NCBI GenBank assembly: GCA_937901225.1
Contig: CALCGX010000038.1
Span: 1 to 10,974, forward strand
Length of the DNA: 10,974 nucleotides
Origin: an uncultured Bacteroidales bacterium
GTDB lineage: Bacteria > Bacteroidota > Bacteroidia > Bacteroidales > Paludibacteraceae
Direction: 5' to 3'
Position 1 is the stretch's first letter, and every line of letters begins with the position of its first letter. The notes below the pieces were generated by a model that had not been told where the DNA came from, did no database searches, and saw only the letters and a list, made by a program, of their open reading frames with translations. A program made the position numbers and the translations under genes. Below, piece after piece: positions 1-6,740 of the stretch.

Positions 1-1
1 C

Positions 2-397
2 CTTGCAGAAGAGGCACGTCTAGCCGAAGAAGCTCGTCTTGCTGAGGAAGCTCGCCTTGCCGAGGAAGCACGTCTTGCCGAAGAAGCTCGTCTAGCCGAG
101 GAAGCACGTCTAGCAGAAGAAGCTCGTCTAGCCGAAGAAGCTCGCCTTGCTGAGGAAGCTCGCCTTGCCGAGGAAGCACGCCTTGCCGAGGAAGCACGTC
201 TTGCCGAAGAAGCTCGTCTAGCCGAAGAAGCTCGTCTAGCCGAAGAAGCTAGTCTTGCCGAAGAAACTCGTCTTGCTGAGGAAGCTCGCCTTGCAGAAGA
301 GGCACGTCTAGCCGAAGAAGCTCGTCTTGCTGAGGAAGCTCGCATCGCCGAGGAAGCACGTCTTGCCGAGGAAGCCCGCCTTGCAGAAGAGAAAGCA
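2..397 (+). repeat. Tandem 18-bp coding repeat, 22 units (LAEEAR)
   Basis: Twenty-two consecutive 18-bp units encode LAEEAR-like hexapeptides. They differ mostly at synonymous third positions (ctt/cta, gcc/gct/gca, gaa/gag, cgt/cgc). Higher-order duplication is visible: the three-unit block at 2-55 is identical to that at 290-343, and the two units at 56-91 are identical to those at 182-217. The array continues upstream of the window. Because the unit is a multiple of three, copy-number change alters length without breaking the frame. Confidence 0.97.
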
Positions 398-1393
398 GCT
401 ACACTACAACAAGCACCTACGCAAACAGAGCAAGTTGAACCTACTCAACCAATGACAGAGGAGCAAAAATTAGAAGAACGCATCGCAGCGGCTGAAGCTG
501 CAGCAGCGCGTGCATTAGAGGCAGCAGCGAAAGCCGAAGAAGCCGCGAAAAAAGCAACTGAGGAAAGGGAAAAAAATGAAGCATTGCAGAATGGACAGGG
601 AATACCTGCGCAAACACCTCAACAACTAGTTCAACAACCACAAGTTCAACCTACAACGCAACTGCCAGAAGCAGCACAAGGTTTAGATGAAGTAAAACAA
701 GTTACTGAACCTGTTAAGCTATCAGTCCGTGAGCGTTATTATAAGAAAGCAGGTACGAACTTCCTATCTATTGCCAGCGTGGGATATTCAACAGTATTCT
801 TAACGCCAAACCGTACGGATGGACTTACCCCTACAGAGTTCGCAGGCAAACGTCACTTTATAAACTTTGAGATACTTGAGTGGCGTGTTAAATTATTTGG
901 TATGCAGATGTTCAACTTTGAGGTCGGCGTAAACACTCCTGGATGGACAGAAGGCGGAACCTATCTAACCAAACTCATGAGCGGTGGAGAACTTAATCAC
1001 ACTGGATACGGAAGTGGCTTGAAAGAAGCAGATGCACATACCATGTGGTTTGCTTATAAGCCTGCCATCAAAGTCTATATCCCATGCAGCGATTGGCTCG
1101 CCATTGAATTGTATGGTGGTATAGAGATAGACCTTACCACAGCATGGAGTAGAGTCAATGTTGAATACTATAAGCAGCACCAAAAAGATATACCAAGCAG
1201 AAACTATTTCATTGGAGCATATGGGGGTCTTGGACTGATGTTAACACCTGCACCTGCACTACCTATTGAAATAAAAGCAGAGTATCGTAATCCTGTTCAA
1301 GGTAATATGGATATTGTGCCACAAGGATTCTATCTCTCTACGCAATTACACATCGGCGCACCTATACGCAAAACGCAGACAAATAAAAAGTAG
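2..1393 (+). CDS. Ala/Glu-rich hexapeptide-repeat protein with C-terminal barrel-like domain (5' end outside window)
   Basis: The reading frame is open from the window edge to TAG at 1391-1393 (463 residues), so the start and any signal peptide lie upstream. Visible residues 1-132 are 22 copies of a hexapeptide with consensus LAEEAR; the last is degenerate (LAEEKA), and single units carry S, T or I substitutions. A short Q/T/P linker follows, then a second helical Ala/Glu/Lys segment (about 151-195), a Q/P-rich linker (about 199-225), and from about 243 a domain of alternating aromatic and polar residues ending in LHIGAPIRK. That last domain resembles outer-membrane beta-barrel or PorP-like domains of Bacteroidota, an inference from pattern only. 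Six-residue periodicity is not a heptad coiled coil; Arg lies i-3 and i-4 from Glu pairs, which favours a long charged single helix. A Met at 452 exists, but the frame and repeat style continue unbroken above it, so it is not the start. I do not recognise the family. Confidence 0.85.
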   Translation, partial: LAEEARLAEEARLAEEARLAEEARLAEEARLAEEARLAEEARLAEEARLAEEARLAEEARLAEEARLAEEARLAEEARLAEEASLAEETRLAEEARLAEEARLAEEARLAEEARIAEEARLAEEARLAEEKAATLQQAPTQTEQVEPTQPMTEEQKLEERIAAAEAAAARALEAAAKAEEAAKKATEEREKNEALQNGQGIPAQTPQQLVQQPQVQPTTQLPEAAQGLDEVKQVTEPVKLSVRERYYKKAGTNFLSIASVGYSTVFLTPNRTDGLTPTEFAGKRHFINFEILEWRVKLFGMQMFNFEVGVNTPGWTEGGTYLTKLMSGGELNHTGYGSGLKEADAHTMWFAYKPAIKVYIPCSDWLAIELYGGIEIDLTTAWSRVNVEYYKQHQKDIPSRNYFIGAYGGLGLMLTPAPALPIEIKAEYRNPVQGNMDIVPQGFYLSTQLHIGAPIRKTQTNKK

Positions 1394-1428
1394 TTAACCA
1401 TAATAATAACATTTAATCTTTATCTATT

Positions 1429-2523
1429 ATGAAAAAGTATGTATTAGCATCGCTTGTCTTTATGGCAGTTGCGCTCACCCTCACATCATGCGGTGGCAGC
1501 TCGAAAATGACAGTCGCCACTTCTACTCACGTAGACTTGGCTCGCAGTATTCGTTACATTCCTACATTGGCTAATGTGCAAGTGCAGTCAACCAAAGTCA
1601 CAGCTACTATGACCGCTACTGAATTGGCAGGTCTCAACGCCGAACAAAAAAAGCAAGCCGTAGTGGCAAAAGCAGTTGCTGCTGCACAAGCTGATGTGTT
1701 GATAGTGCCAACATTCACCACTAAGAAAGATGCAGAAGGCAAATTGGCTTCTATGACAGTAACAGGTTATCCTGCTAAAATTTCTTCCTTCCGCTCTTTG
1801 TCTATTGCAGACTCACCTTTCTTGAACCAAGTAGAAGCTAAGCAAGATAAAGTGTCTGGTCGTATGGTGGTTAATACCATGACCGTAGCAGAGATGGAAT
1901 ATGGTCCAAAGATAACACTTACCCTCTCTCCTTCTGACATCGGTCTTGCAGGACAAACAGAGCAAAAAGTATTGGCATATGCCAAGGAGAAACTATTGCG
2001 CCAAGAGAAAGCTGATGTGCTCTATGAACCACAATATACTGCTACCATCGTAGATGGCAAAGTAAGCACATTCACACTTACCGCCTTCCCAGGTAGATAT
2101 GCGAAATACCGCACTATCTCTACCAGCGAAATGGAACGTCTCAATGTAAGTACAAAACCAACAGTACTCTACAATACCACAGCAGATATCAAAGCCGTTA
2201 GCCCTCGCGTACAATTAAAATTTGCTACGAATAACGCGACAATTAAAGAGTCAGAAGTAAAGGAAGTAGCTCGCGCAACTGCCATGGCTAAATATAAAGC
2301 AGACTTCTTACTCAATGAAACCTTCTATTTTGACTATGCAGATAAAGTGATTACTCATGTCACCATCTGCGGTACCCCAGCTGTCTATACCAACTGGCGC
2401 CCATTAAAGGATGGCGACATCGTAGATACACGCCTCATGGGTCTCAATGGAGCTGCTGCTGAAGTAGAAGAGCAACCAAAGAGCTTCTTAGATATGATCA
2501 TAGGATTATTTAAGAAGAAATAA
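1429..2523 (+). CDS. Predicted lipoprotein with three ~100-residue internal repeats
   Basis: The 364-residue protein has a lipoprotein signal: MKK, a hydrophobic stretch to residue 17, then LTSC with the lipidated Cys at 21. The mature part consists of three related repeats. Each has an Ala/Lys/Glu-rich helix, then an 'AD-(V/F)-L' motif (residues 88, 195 and 291), two beta strands around a D/G-K turn, and a closing 'G/F-x-P-A/G-x-Y/I' segment followed by 'R-x-L/I' (TGYPAKISSFRSL, TAFPGRYAKYRTI, CGTPAVYTNWRPL). A hydrophobic and lysine-rich tail, FLDMIIGLFKKK, ends it. The gene starts 35 nt after the preceding gene on the same strand, so the two are probably cotranscribed, and both are envelope proteins. 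The family was not recognised; the helix-ADxL-strand pattern recalls small secreted domains in which a helix packs on a sheet, but no function follows. The start is secure because it gives a complete signal peptide. Confidence 0.88.
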   Translation: MKKYVLASLVFMAVALTLTSCGGSSKMTVATSTHVDLARSIRYIPTLANVQVQSTKVTATMTATELAGLNAEQKKQAVVAKAVAAAQADVLIVPTFTTKKDAEGKLASMTVTGYPAKISSFRSLSIADSPFLNQVEAKQDKVSGRMVVNTMTVAEMEYGPKITLTLSPSDIGLAGQTEQKVLAYAKEKLLRQEKADVLYEPQYTATIVDGKVSTFTLTAFPGRYAKYRTISTSEMERLNVSTKPTVLYNTTADIKAVSPRVQLKFATNNATIKESEVKEVARATAMAKYKADFLLNETFYFDYADKVITHVTICGTPAVYTNWRPLKDGDIVDTRLMGLNGAAAEVEEQPKSFLDMIIGLFKKK

Positions 2524-2528
2524 TAATT

Positions 2529-2856
2529 CTATTCAATCGCTTTGCGAATAAGAGGAATAATCTCTGTGTTATCATGCCATCCGCTGAAACGCTCCGCGCC
2601 AGCCCGATAGCAAACACAAGTACAGCATGCGCAGTGTGGGAATGGCTCGTCCAACCCACACGTGCTTTTTATTGAGTATCTTAAAATTTACCCAGCCTTC
2701 TTGTCCGTCTAGAGTGGAGCGGATTTTGGTCCAGCGAGGCAGACGGTCTAACACATCGCATTCTTCGCCAAAAATATATTCAATGAGTTGCTTGTTAGTA
2801 GTTATTTCACTTTGCTCTATGAAGGTATTATGGGTATCATCATAGGGAGTGTGGAA
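2529..2856 (-). pseudogene. Remnant of an SH3-domain protein gene (no start codon, frameshifted)
   Basis: Read on the minus strand directly after the stop of the radical SAM gene and in the same frame, 95 codons are open down to TGA at 2572. They encode a bacterial SH3-like stretch (IEYIFGEECDVLDRLPRWTK, then a DGQEGWVNFKIL ending). This resembles the N-terminal SH3 domain found before NlpC/P60 peptidases in Bacteroidota ('LLFGE...VLE...W.KIR...DGYEGW'). There is no ATG in frame; the only usual start is GTG at 2754, which would cut the domain in half. After the SH3 part the frame turns implausible. A second frame ending in TAG at 2531-2529 reads naturally at its end (FSGWHDNTEIIPLIRKAIE). The simplest reading is a gene that lost its start and suffered at least one frameshift. 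A sequencing error cannot be excluded. The SH3 match is by eye only. Confidence 0.45.
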
Positions 2857-3888
2857 TTAATAATTACAATTCTTGCACATCTTTGGTAAATGATTTTTAT
2901 CTGTCAATACCTTATTTCGAAGCATATTTGCTTTCTCTGACTGAAAGATATTTGCTATCGATTGATTCATTACATTACCTAACGGATATTGATTTTCTTT
3001 ATCATAACAACAAGGCAACACCTCTCCTGTTGTGCTAATCACGCACCCTGACCACAATCGAAAACATGGATTTACTTGCCATTTTTTTCGCATCCAAGAA
3101 CGGTGCAATCGGTATGTACCATCTGCTCCTTTCTTGTACCTCGAATAGCGCTCATTACGTGGCATAAGCGAATTACCGTGTTCATAATCATACAATTGCG
3201 CAGTTTTAAATACAAGATGTGTTGCCCCTAACTGTTTATAATTGCGTTGTATCCATTGCCATTCATGCTCATTGCTACGAAGCCGTAATACTTGTAATTC
3301 AATGCGAATAGGGGAGTGCCAATTATCTTTTGCTTGCCGTAAAAATAGTACTCCCTCTAATGCTTTGTGCAAGCTGCCTCCAACACGGTATGCAGTATAT
3401 GACTCTTCCGAAAAACCATCAATTGATACGATGATTTGGCTTAATCCACTCTTCACCAACGCATCTGCCATTTTCTTATCCAAGGCTTGTGCATTGGTTG
3501 ATACGATGGTATAAAGTCCAGCATGGTGAGCACGAGCAATCATTTCGGGTAACTGCTTGTTGAGCAAAGGCTCACCTTGAAAATAGAATTGCATGGTATG
3601 TGCCGTCGTTTGCACTTGTTCCAATACCCGATCAAATATCTCCATTGATATTAATCTATCCAAATCGGAACTACTAATATGTCTTTGTTCTTGGCTCCTT
3701 ATTCTGGATTCGTTATTCCACATCCCCACTGGACATTCTGGGCAACGCAATTGACATATATTCGCGGGTTCTACGCTTACGAAGGTAGGTAAATGATGCA
3801 CACGCACTACCCCGAATAAGGATAGCGCATAACTCCACCAACAATGCAGTTGGTTGGTGATTCTACTTGCAAGGAATCTTGTTGACAC
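2857..3888 (-). CDS. Radical SAM/SPASM domain protein
   Basis: The 343-residue protein has the radical SAM motif CxxxCxxC at C45, C49 and C52 (CQLRCPEC), which binds the 4Fe-4S cluster that cleaves S-adenosylmethionine. It also has the GEP motif (FQGEP, 104-107), the STN strand (130-132) and SIDG (155-158). A C-terminal SPASM region provides cysteines at 275, 282, 293, 294, 338 and 341 (CFRLWSGC, LPCC, CKNC) for auxiliary iron-sulfur clusters. SPASM enzymes modify peptides, proteins or other substrates; no precursor peptide is visible nearby, so the substrate is unknown. The chosen start is GTG at 3888, overlapping the rpiB end by 26 nt. Later GTG codons at residues 28 and 30 also exist and the hydrophobic N-terminal stretch makes the exact start uncertain. 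The segment between the first cluster motif and the next helix (about residues 57-72, NNESRIRSQEQRH) looks like inserted low-complexity sequence related to the repeat between efp and cca. Confidence 0.88.
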   Translation of the reverse strand: MSTRFLASRITNQLHCWWSYALSLFGVVRVHHLPTFVSVEPANICQLRCPECPVGMWNNESRIRSQEQRHISSSDLDRLISMEIFDRVLEQVQTTAHTMQFYFQGEPLLNKQLPEMIARAHHAGLYTIVSTNAQALDKKMADALVKSGLSQIIVSIDGFSEESYTAYRVGGSLHKALEGVLFLRQAKDNWHSPIRIELQVLRLRSNEHEWQWIQRNYKQLGATHLVFKTAQLYDYEHGNSLMPRNERYSRYKKGADGTYRLHRSWMRKKWQVNPCFRLWSGCVISTTGEVLPCCYDKENQYPLGNVMNQSIANIFQSEKANMLRNKVLTDKNHLPKMCKNCNY

Positions 3889-4303
3889 GACGCTCGTGAC
3901 GGCCGCCTTCGAACTCTGTGGTGAGGAATATCTTTATCAATTCGATTGCTTTCTCCTCAGAAATATAGTTAGCTGGCAGCCCGATGATGTTGGCGTTATT
4001 GTGTTGGCGAGCGAGGCGAGCCAAAGGTTCGTCCCAACAGAGTGCAGCGCGGACGCCCTGATGATGGTTGCATGTCATAGTGATACCGTTGCCTGTAGAG
4101 CAGATGGCGATACCCATATCGTTGGTACCATCTTCTACGGAAGTAGCCATAGGATGAGCAAAGTCTGGGTAGTCGCAGCTGTCGGTAGAGGGACAACCGT
4201 AGTCGGTGACTTGAATGCCTTGCTCTTGGAGCCAAGCAATAACACTTTGTTTGAGAGCAAAGCCTGCATGATCAGAGGCAATGCCGAGTTTGAGATTATT
4301 CAT
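3863..4303 (-). CDS. rpiB: Ribose-5-phosphate isomerase B
   Basis: RpiB interconverts ribose 5-phosphate and ribulose 5-phosphate in the non-oxidative pentose phosphate pathway in the cytoplasm. The 146-residue length is usual for the family. Diagnostic motifs are SDHAG (10-14), the active-site loop with catalytic Cys in CSTGNG (C68), the basic pair ARQHNN (His101), and the phosphate-binding C-terminal EGGRHERR (132-139). Its ATG lies inside the end of queG (8-nt overlap, TATGAATAA), and its last codons overlap the radical SAM gene, which implies translational coupling in the operon. The related family members LacA and LacB act on galactose 6-phosphate, but the standalone gene and the motif set favour RpiB. 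Confidence 0.95.
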   Translation of the reverse strand: MNNLKLGIASDHAGFALKQSVIAWLQEQGIQVTDYGCPSTDSCDYPDFAHPMATSVEDGTNDMGIAICSTGNGITMTCNHHQGVRAALCWDEPLARLARQHNNANIIGLPANYISEEKAIELIKIFLTTEFEGGRHERRVNKIPCK

Positions 4304-5021
4304 ATCTTAATTGTTTATTATGCGGACAAACGTTTTGACATTCTAAGCAGTGGTGTGTGGTATATGCAATACATTCACGTGCATCCCACACGTTATTTCT
4401 CAGCGCTCCCGTCGGACAGGCATCTAAGCAGAGATGGCAATCGGTGCATTGTTGTCCAATATCTGATTCTCGACTTTCGATTCCTGATAACCGATTTCCG
4501 ATAACCGCCTTATTCAGTACAATTTCACCTGGGTGTACCAAACTGCCCAGCATGGGGTGTATTAATTGATGGTTTTTACCTATCCATCCCAATCCTGCTT
4601 CTACGCACCAACGTCGTTCGAGCATCGGAGCCGAGTCGCAAAAGATGTGTTGATGTGTTGCTGATACAATATCTTCACCAAATGTCTCTTTTAGTTGTGC
4701 CTCCAGTGCGTATAGCATTGATTTTACCTTGCGATGATAATCTCTGCCAGAATGTTCAAAACTCAATAGACATACCACCACTGTTTGTGCGCCTGGTACT
4801 AACGCTGTAGGATCATATCGTTTATCGCAGTTGCGCGTGAGGTAATCCATTTCACCATGCAACCCCTGCGCAATCCAATTATCCATAAACTGCGCATCGT
4901 CATCCAACCGACGAACAGGTGCCACACCGCAGGCATCAAAGCCCACTTCTTGGGCAAGCTTACAGATATTTTCTAATGTCAGCTTCAAGTCTTTCGAAAT
5001 CGGTATATCGACCTTGTACAT
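4296..5021 (-). CDS. queG: Epoxyqueuosine reductase (compact form)
   Basis: QueG is a cobalamin and iron-sulfur enzyme that reduces epoxyqueuosine to queuosine in the wobble position of GUN-anticodon tRNAs. Recognised by GFDACGVAP (27-35), the FCDSAP motif with the probable catalytic Asp129, EAGLGWIGKN (141-150), the GEI segment, and two ferredoxin-type cysteine sets: C192, C195, C198, C202-Pro and C217, C225, C228, C232-Pro. The protein is only 241 residues; family members are usually over 300. The stretch between C217 and C225 is about 7 residues rather than the usual 20 or more, and nothing follows the second cluster except HNKQLRYE. Residues 173-189 are an extra low-complexity stretch (GNRLSGIESRESDIG). 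ATG at 5021 is preferred, with AAAGGG just upstream; it overlaps the previous gene by 62 nt. TTG at 4988 is an alternative. The frame is also open upstream to 5066, but that would overlap further and looks unlike the family. Confidence 0.87.
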   Translation of the reverse strand: MYKVDIPISKDLKLTLENICKLAQEVGFDACGVAPVRRLDDDAQFMDNWIAQGLHGEMDYLTRNCDKRYDPTALVPGAQTVVVCLLSFEHSGRDYHRKVKSMLYALEAQLKETFGEDIVSATHQHIFCDSAPMLERRWCVEAGLGWIGKNHQLIHPMLGSLVHPGEIVLNKAVIGNRLSGIESRESDIGQQCTDCHLCLDACPTGALRNNVWDARECIAYTTHHCLECQNVCPHNKQLRYE

Positions 5022-6024
5022 TACCCTTTCGGTCAAGCAGGAAGAGGGTTGGTAGGGATTGCACATTGTAGCGAGTAAGTACCTCTATTGCTTGTTCACC
5101 TGCATACACATTGGTCCATGGCAAATTTACTACGCCATCTTCCCACAGCAGTTTATTACGGTCGAGTGATACGGAATAGATAGCCACTCCACGTTTATGA
5201 TATTGGTTGTAGAGTTCGCGAAGTTCAAAGATATATCCCTTGCTTTGCTCCATTTCAATCGCAGAGAAGTCGAGTACAATCACTTTGCCACGCAAGTCGG
5301 AGAGCGATTGTGTAATGCCATTGTCGTCTGTGAGTGTAATATCCAAAAATGCGTTCTCTGCATTATCAATCATCTCACGTACAGCTGCTTGGTGGGTGGC
5401 ATTGCGCTCAACCTGCATCACTTCCTTAACCTGTATGTAGAGCGCTTTAGTACGTTCATAGTTGGGCATCCATGTGTGGAAAGAGGTTGCTACGGCTTGG
5501 AACATACGACGATCGGATGGGTCAAAAATGTTCCAAATATATTCGCCATTTTGCTTCATAAATACCGCATAATAGGCTGCTAACGAACGTGGGTTAGCTA
5601 CAATAATCTTCTTGGCCTCCACGCGCAAGTCCTCGCGTGAAGCAGCGTGAGCCATTGCACGTAATTGGGCAATCATCAAGGTATTATCACTATTTTCTAT
5701 CGCCAACGTATTTGCCAAACTATCGCGAGTAGCAGTAATGGTGATAACTTCTGTAGAGTCTATCGCCAATATCAGCGAATTTCTACCTATACGAAGTCTA
5801 TAAAAATCAGGATATTGAGGTGCGGACGCTTTTAATAAAAAGTCACCCTTAGCGGTTAATACACACGAATCAACCACACTTGTTTGCATCAATGATGTGT
5901 GCTCCAAATAGAGTGTTTCACCTTCAGCATGGGATACAATACCCTCAATCGTAAATTGGGATGTACGTTGGCAGCTAACAAGGAGGCCTGCTACCAATAA
6001 GAGATATACTAGAATATGTTTCAT
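4960..6024 (-). CDS. Thioredoxin-fold lipoprotein (DUF4369-like/TlpA-like) lacking CxxC
   Basis: The 354-residue protein starts with a lipoprotein signal (LVSC, lipidated Cys18), so it is probably anchored in the envelope. Residues about 22-97 resemble the DUF4369 domain (FTIEGIVSHAEGETLYLE, then a strand-rich segment). A helical middle part (115-220) contains the usual NPRSLAAYYAV motif. From 227 it has a TlpA/AhpC-TSA-like thioredoxin fold: LSDLRGKVIVLDFSA, ELRELYNQYHKRGVAIYSVSLD and cis-proline LPT (324-326) before the LFLLDRKGNV strand. Where the redox CxxC should be, after VLDFSA (250-255), the sequence reads IEMEQSK. The only cysteines are C18 and C54, so it cannot do dithiol chemistry by the usual route. 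Its ATG overlaps the MarC gene stop in an ATGA, which signals coupled translation. Confidence 0.9.
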   Translation of the reverse strand: MKHILVYLLLVAGLLVSCQRTSQFTIEGIVSHAEGETLYLEHTSLMQTSVVDSCVLTAKGDFLLKASAPQYPDFYRLRIGRNSLILAIDSTEVITITATRDSLANTLAIENSDNTLMIAQLRAMAHAASREDLRVEAKKIIVANPRSLAAYYAVFMKQNGEYIWNIFDPSDRRMFQAVATSFHTWMPNYERTKALYIQVKEVMQVERNATHQAAVREMIDNAENAFLDITLTDDNGITQSLSDLRGKVIVLDFSAIEMEQSKGYIFELRELYNQYHKRGVAIYSVSLDRNKLLWEDGVVNLPWTNVYAGEQAIEVLTRYNVQSLPTLFLLDRKGNVQGRYTDFERLEADIRKYL

Positions 6025-6620
6025 TGTCCTAAAAATACGGTTGCTAAATTACCAAACATCAACTTACAAGCAATCGCTAATACGATGATACCAAAGAACT
6101 TACGCAAGATATACAATGATGTCTGTCCCAAATATTTGTTGAGCCAATTGGTTCCTTTTAGCACAGCGAAGAGCATCACGGTGTTTAATGTTACTGCGAG
6201 AACTAGATTAATAATGTCGTACTCTGCAGTAATGGATAGCAATGCCGTGAAAGCACCAGGACCAGCATACATTGGGAATGCCAATGGAACGATACTTCCC
6301 GAACCATCCAAACCTTCATTCTTGAAGATAGTCACATCCAACACCATCTCTAATGCCATCAGCAGGATCACAAATCCACCCGCAATCGCAAAATATTCAA
6401 TCTTTACACCAAATAATTTAAGCACCCATTCACCTGCAAACAAAAATGCTAGCAGAATGACGATAGTAGCAAGGCAAACCTGAAAGGCATTAATTTTCAC
6501 ACCTTTACGCTGCATGTTGAGCGTTACAGGAATATTGCCGAGTGGATCAATGATTGCAAATAAGAAGATGAATGATGATAATATTTGCCAAATGTCAATT
6601 GTACCAAAAAACTCTCTCAT
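6021..6620 (-). CDS. MarC-family inner-membrane protein
   Basis: The 199-residue protein is highly hydrophobic, with about six membrane segments (roughly 12-30, 47-68, 76-95, 113-130, 136-155, 172-190). It carries the family signatures FAIIDPLGNIP (21-31) and PLAFPMYAGPGA (112-123), the two re-entrant-like GxxP repeats typical of MarC/YhgN/UPF0056 proteins. The family has no firmly established function, and its early link to multiple antibiotic resistance was not upheld. It is the first gene of the five-gene minus-strand operon and is preceded 36 nt upstream by a good Bacteroidota -7 box. Confidence 0.92.
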   Translation of the reverse strand: MREFFGTIDIWQILSSFIFLFAIIDPLGNIPVTLNMQRKGVKINAFQVCLATIVILLAFLFAGEWVLKLFGVKIEYFAIAGGFVILLMALEMVLDVTIFKNEGLDGSGSIVPLAFPMYAGPGAFTALLSITAEYDIINLVLAVTLNTVMLFAVLKGTNWLNKYLGQTSLYILRKFFGIIVLAIACKLMFGNLATVFLGQ

Positions 6621-6655
6621 AACAACAAATGTTTACTGATTTTACAATTATGCTG

Positions 6656-6687
6656 CAAAATTAGTGCTTTTTTTTTATTTATGCAAG
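6656..6687 (-). promoter_or_regulatory. Candidate promoter of the MarC-to-radical-SAM operon
   Basis: On the minus strand the -7 box TAATTTTG (6663-6656) matches the Bacteroidota consensus TAnnTTTG exactly. A -33-like CTTG (6687-6684; consensus TTTG) lies 20 nt upstream of it. This gives a leader of roughly 25-35 nt before the ATG at 6620. Confidence 0.6.
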
Positions 6688-6697
6688 TTTTACTTGC
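6683..6697. repeat. Inverted repeat at the centre of divergent promoters
   Basis: GCAAG-TTTTA-CTTGC forms a 5-bp-arm palindrome. Each arm supplies the -33-like tetramer of one of the two divergent promoters. The -7 boxes lie at equal distances (20 nt) on either side. Confidence 0.7.
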
Positions 6698-6724
6698 GTA
6701 TTTGCATTTTTTATTGTACCTTTG
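6693..6724 (+). promoter_or_regulatory. Candidate efp promoter
   Basis: The -7 box TACCTTTG (6717-6724) matches TAnnTTTG exactly. A -33-like CTTG (6693-6696) lies 20 nt upstream. Transcription would start near 6731 and leave a leader of about 70 nt. Confidence 0.6.
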
Positions 6725-6740
6725 CACCCGATTTCGATTA

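Noticed and set aside
2..397. CRISPR array
   Set aside because: The 18-bp units are contiguous, without unique spacers, and are translated in frame with the downstream protein.
2534..2552. Terminator hairpin after the lipoprotein gene (TCGC-TTT-GCGA)
   Set aside because: The stem is only four base pairs with no T-tract, and it lies inside the opposite-strand gene remnant.
2627..2845. 72-codon plus-strand frame in the gap after the lipoprotein gene
   Set aside because: The opposite strand reads as an SH3-like domain, and the plus-strand translation has no domain features.
3854..4504. 216-codon open frame on the plus strand
   Set aside because: It is antisense to rpiB and the end of queG, both confidently identified; the translation has no recognisable domain.
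6016..6483. 155-codon open frame on the plus strand
   Set aside because: It is antisense to the MarC-family gene, which has clear family signatures and membrane segments.
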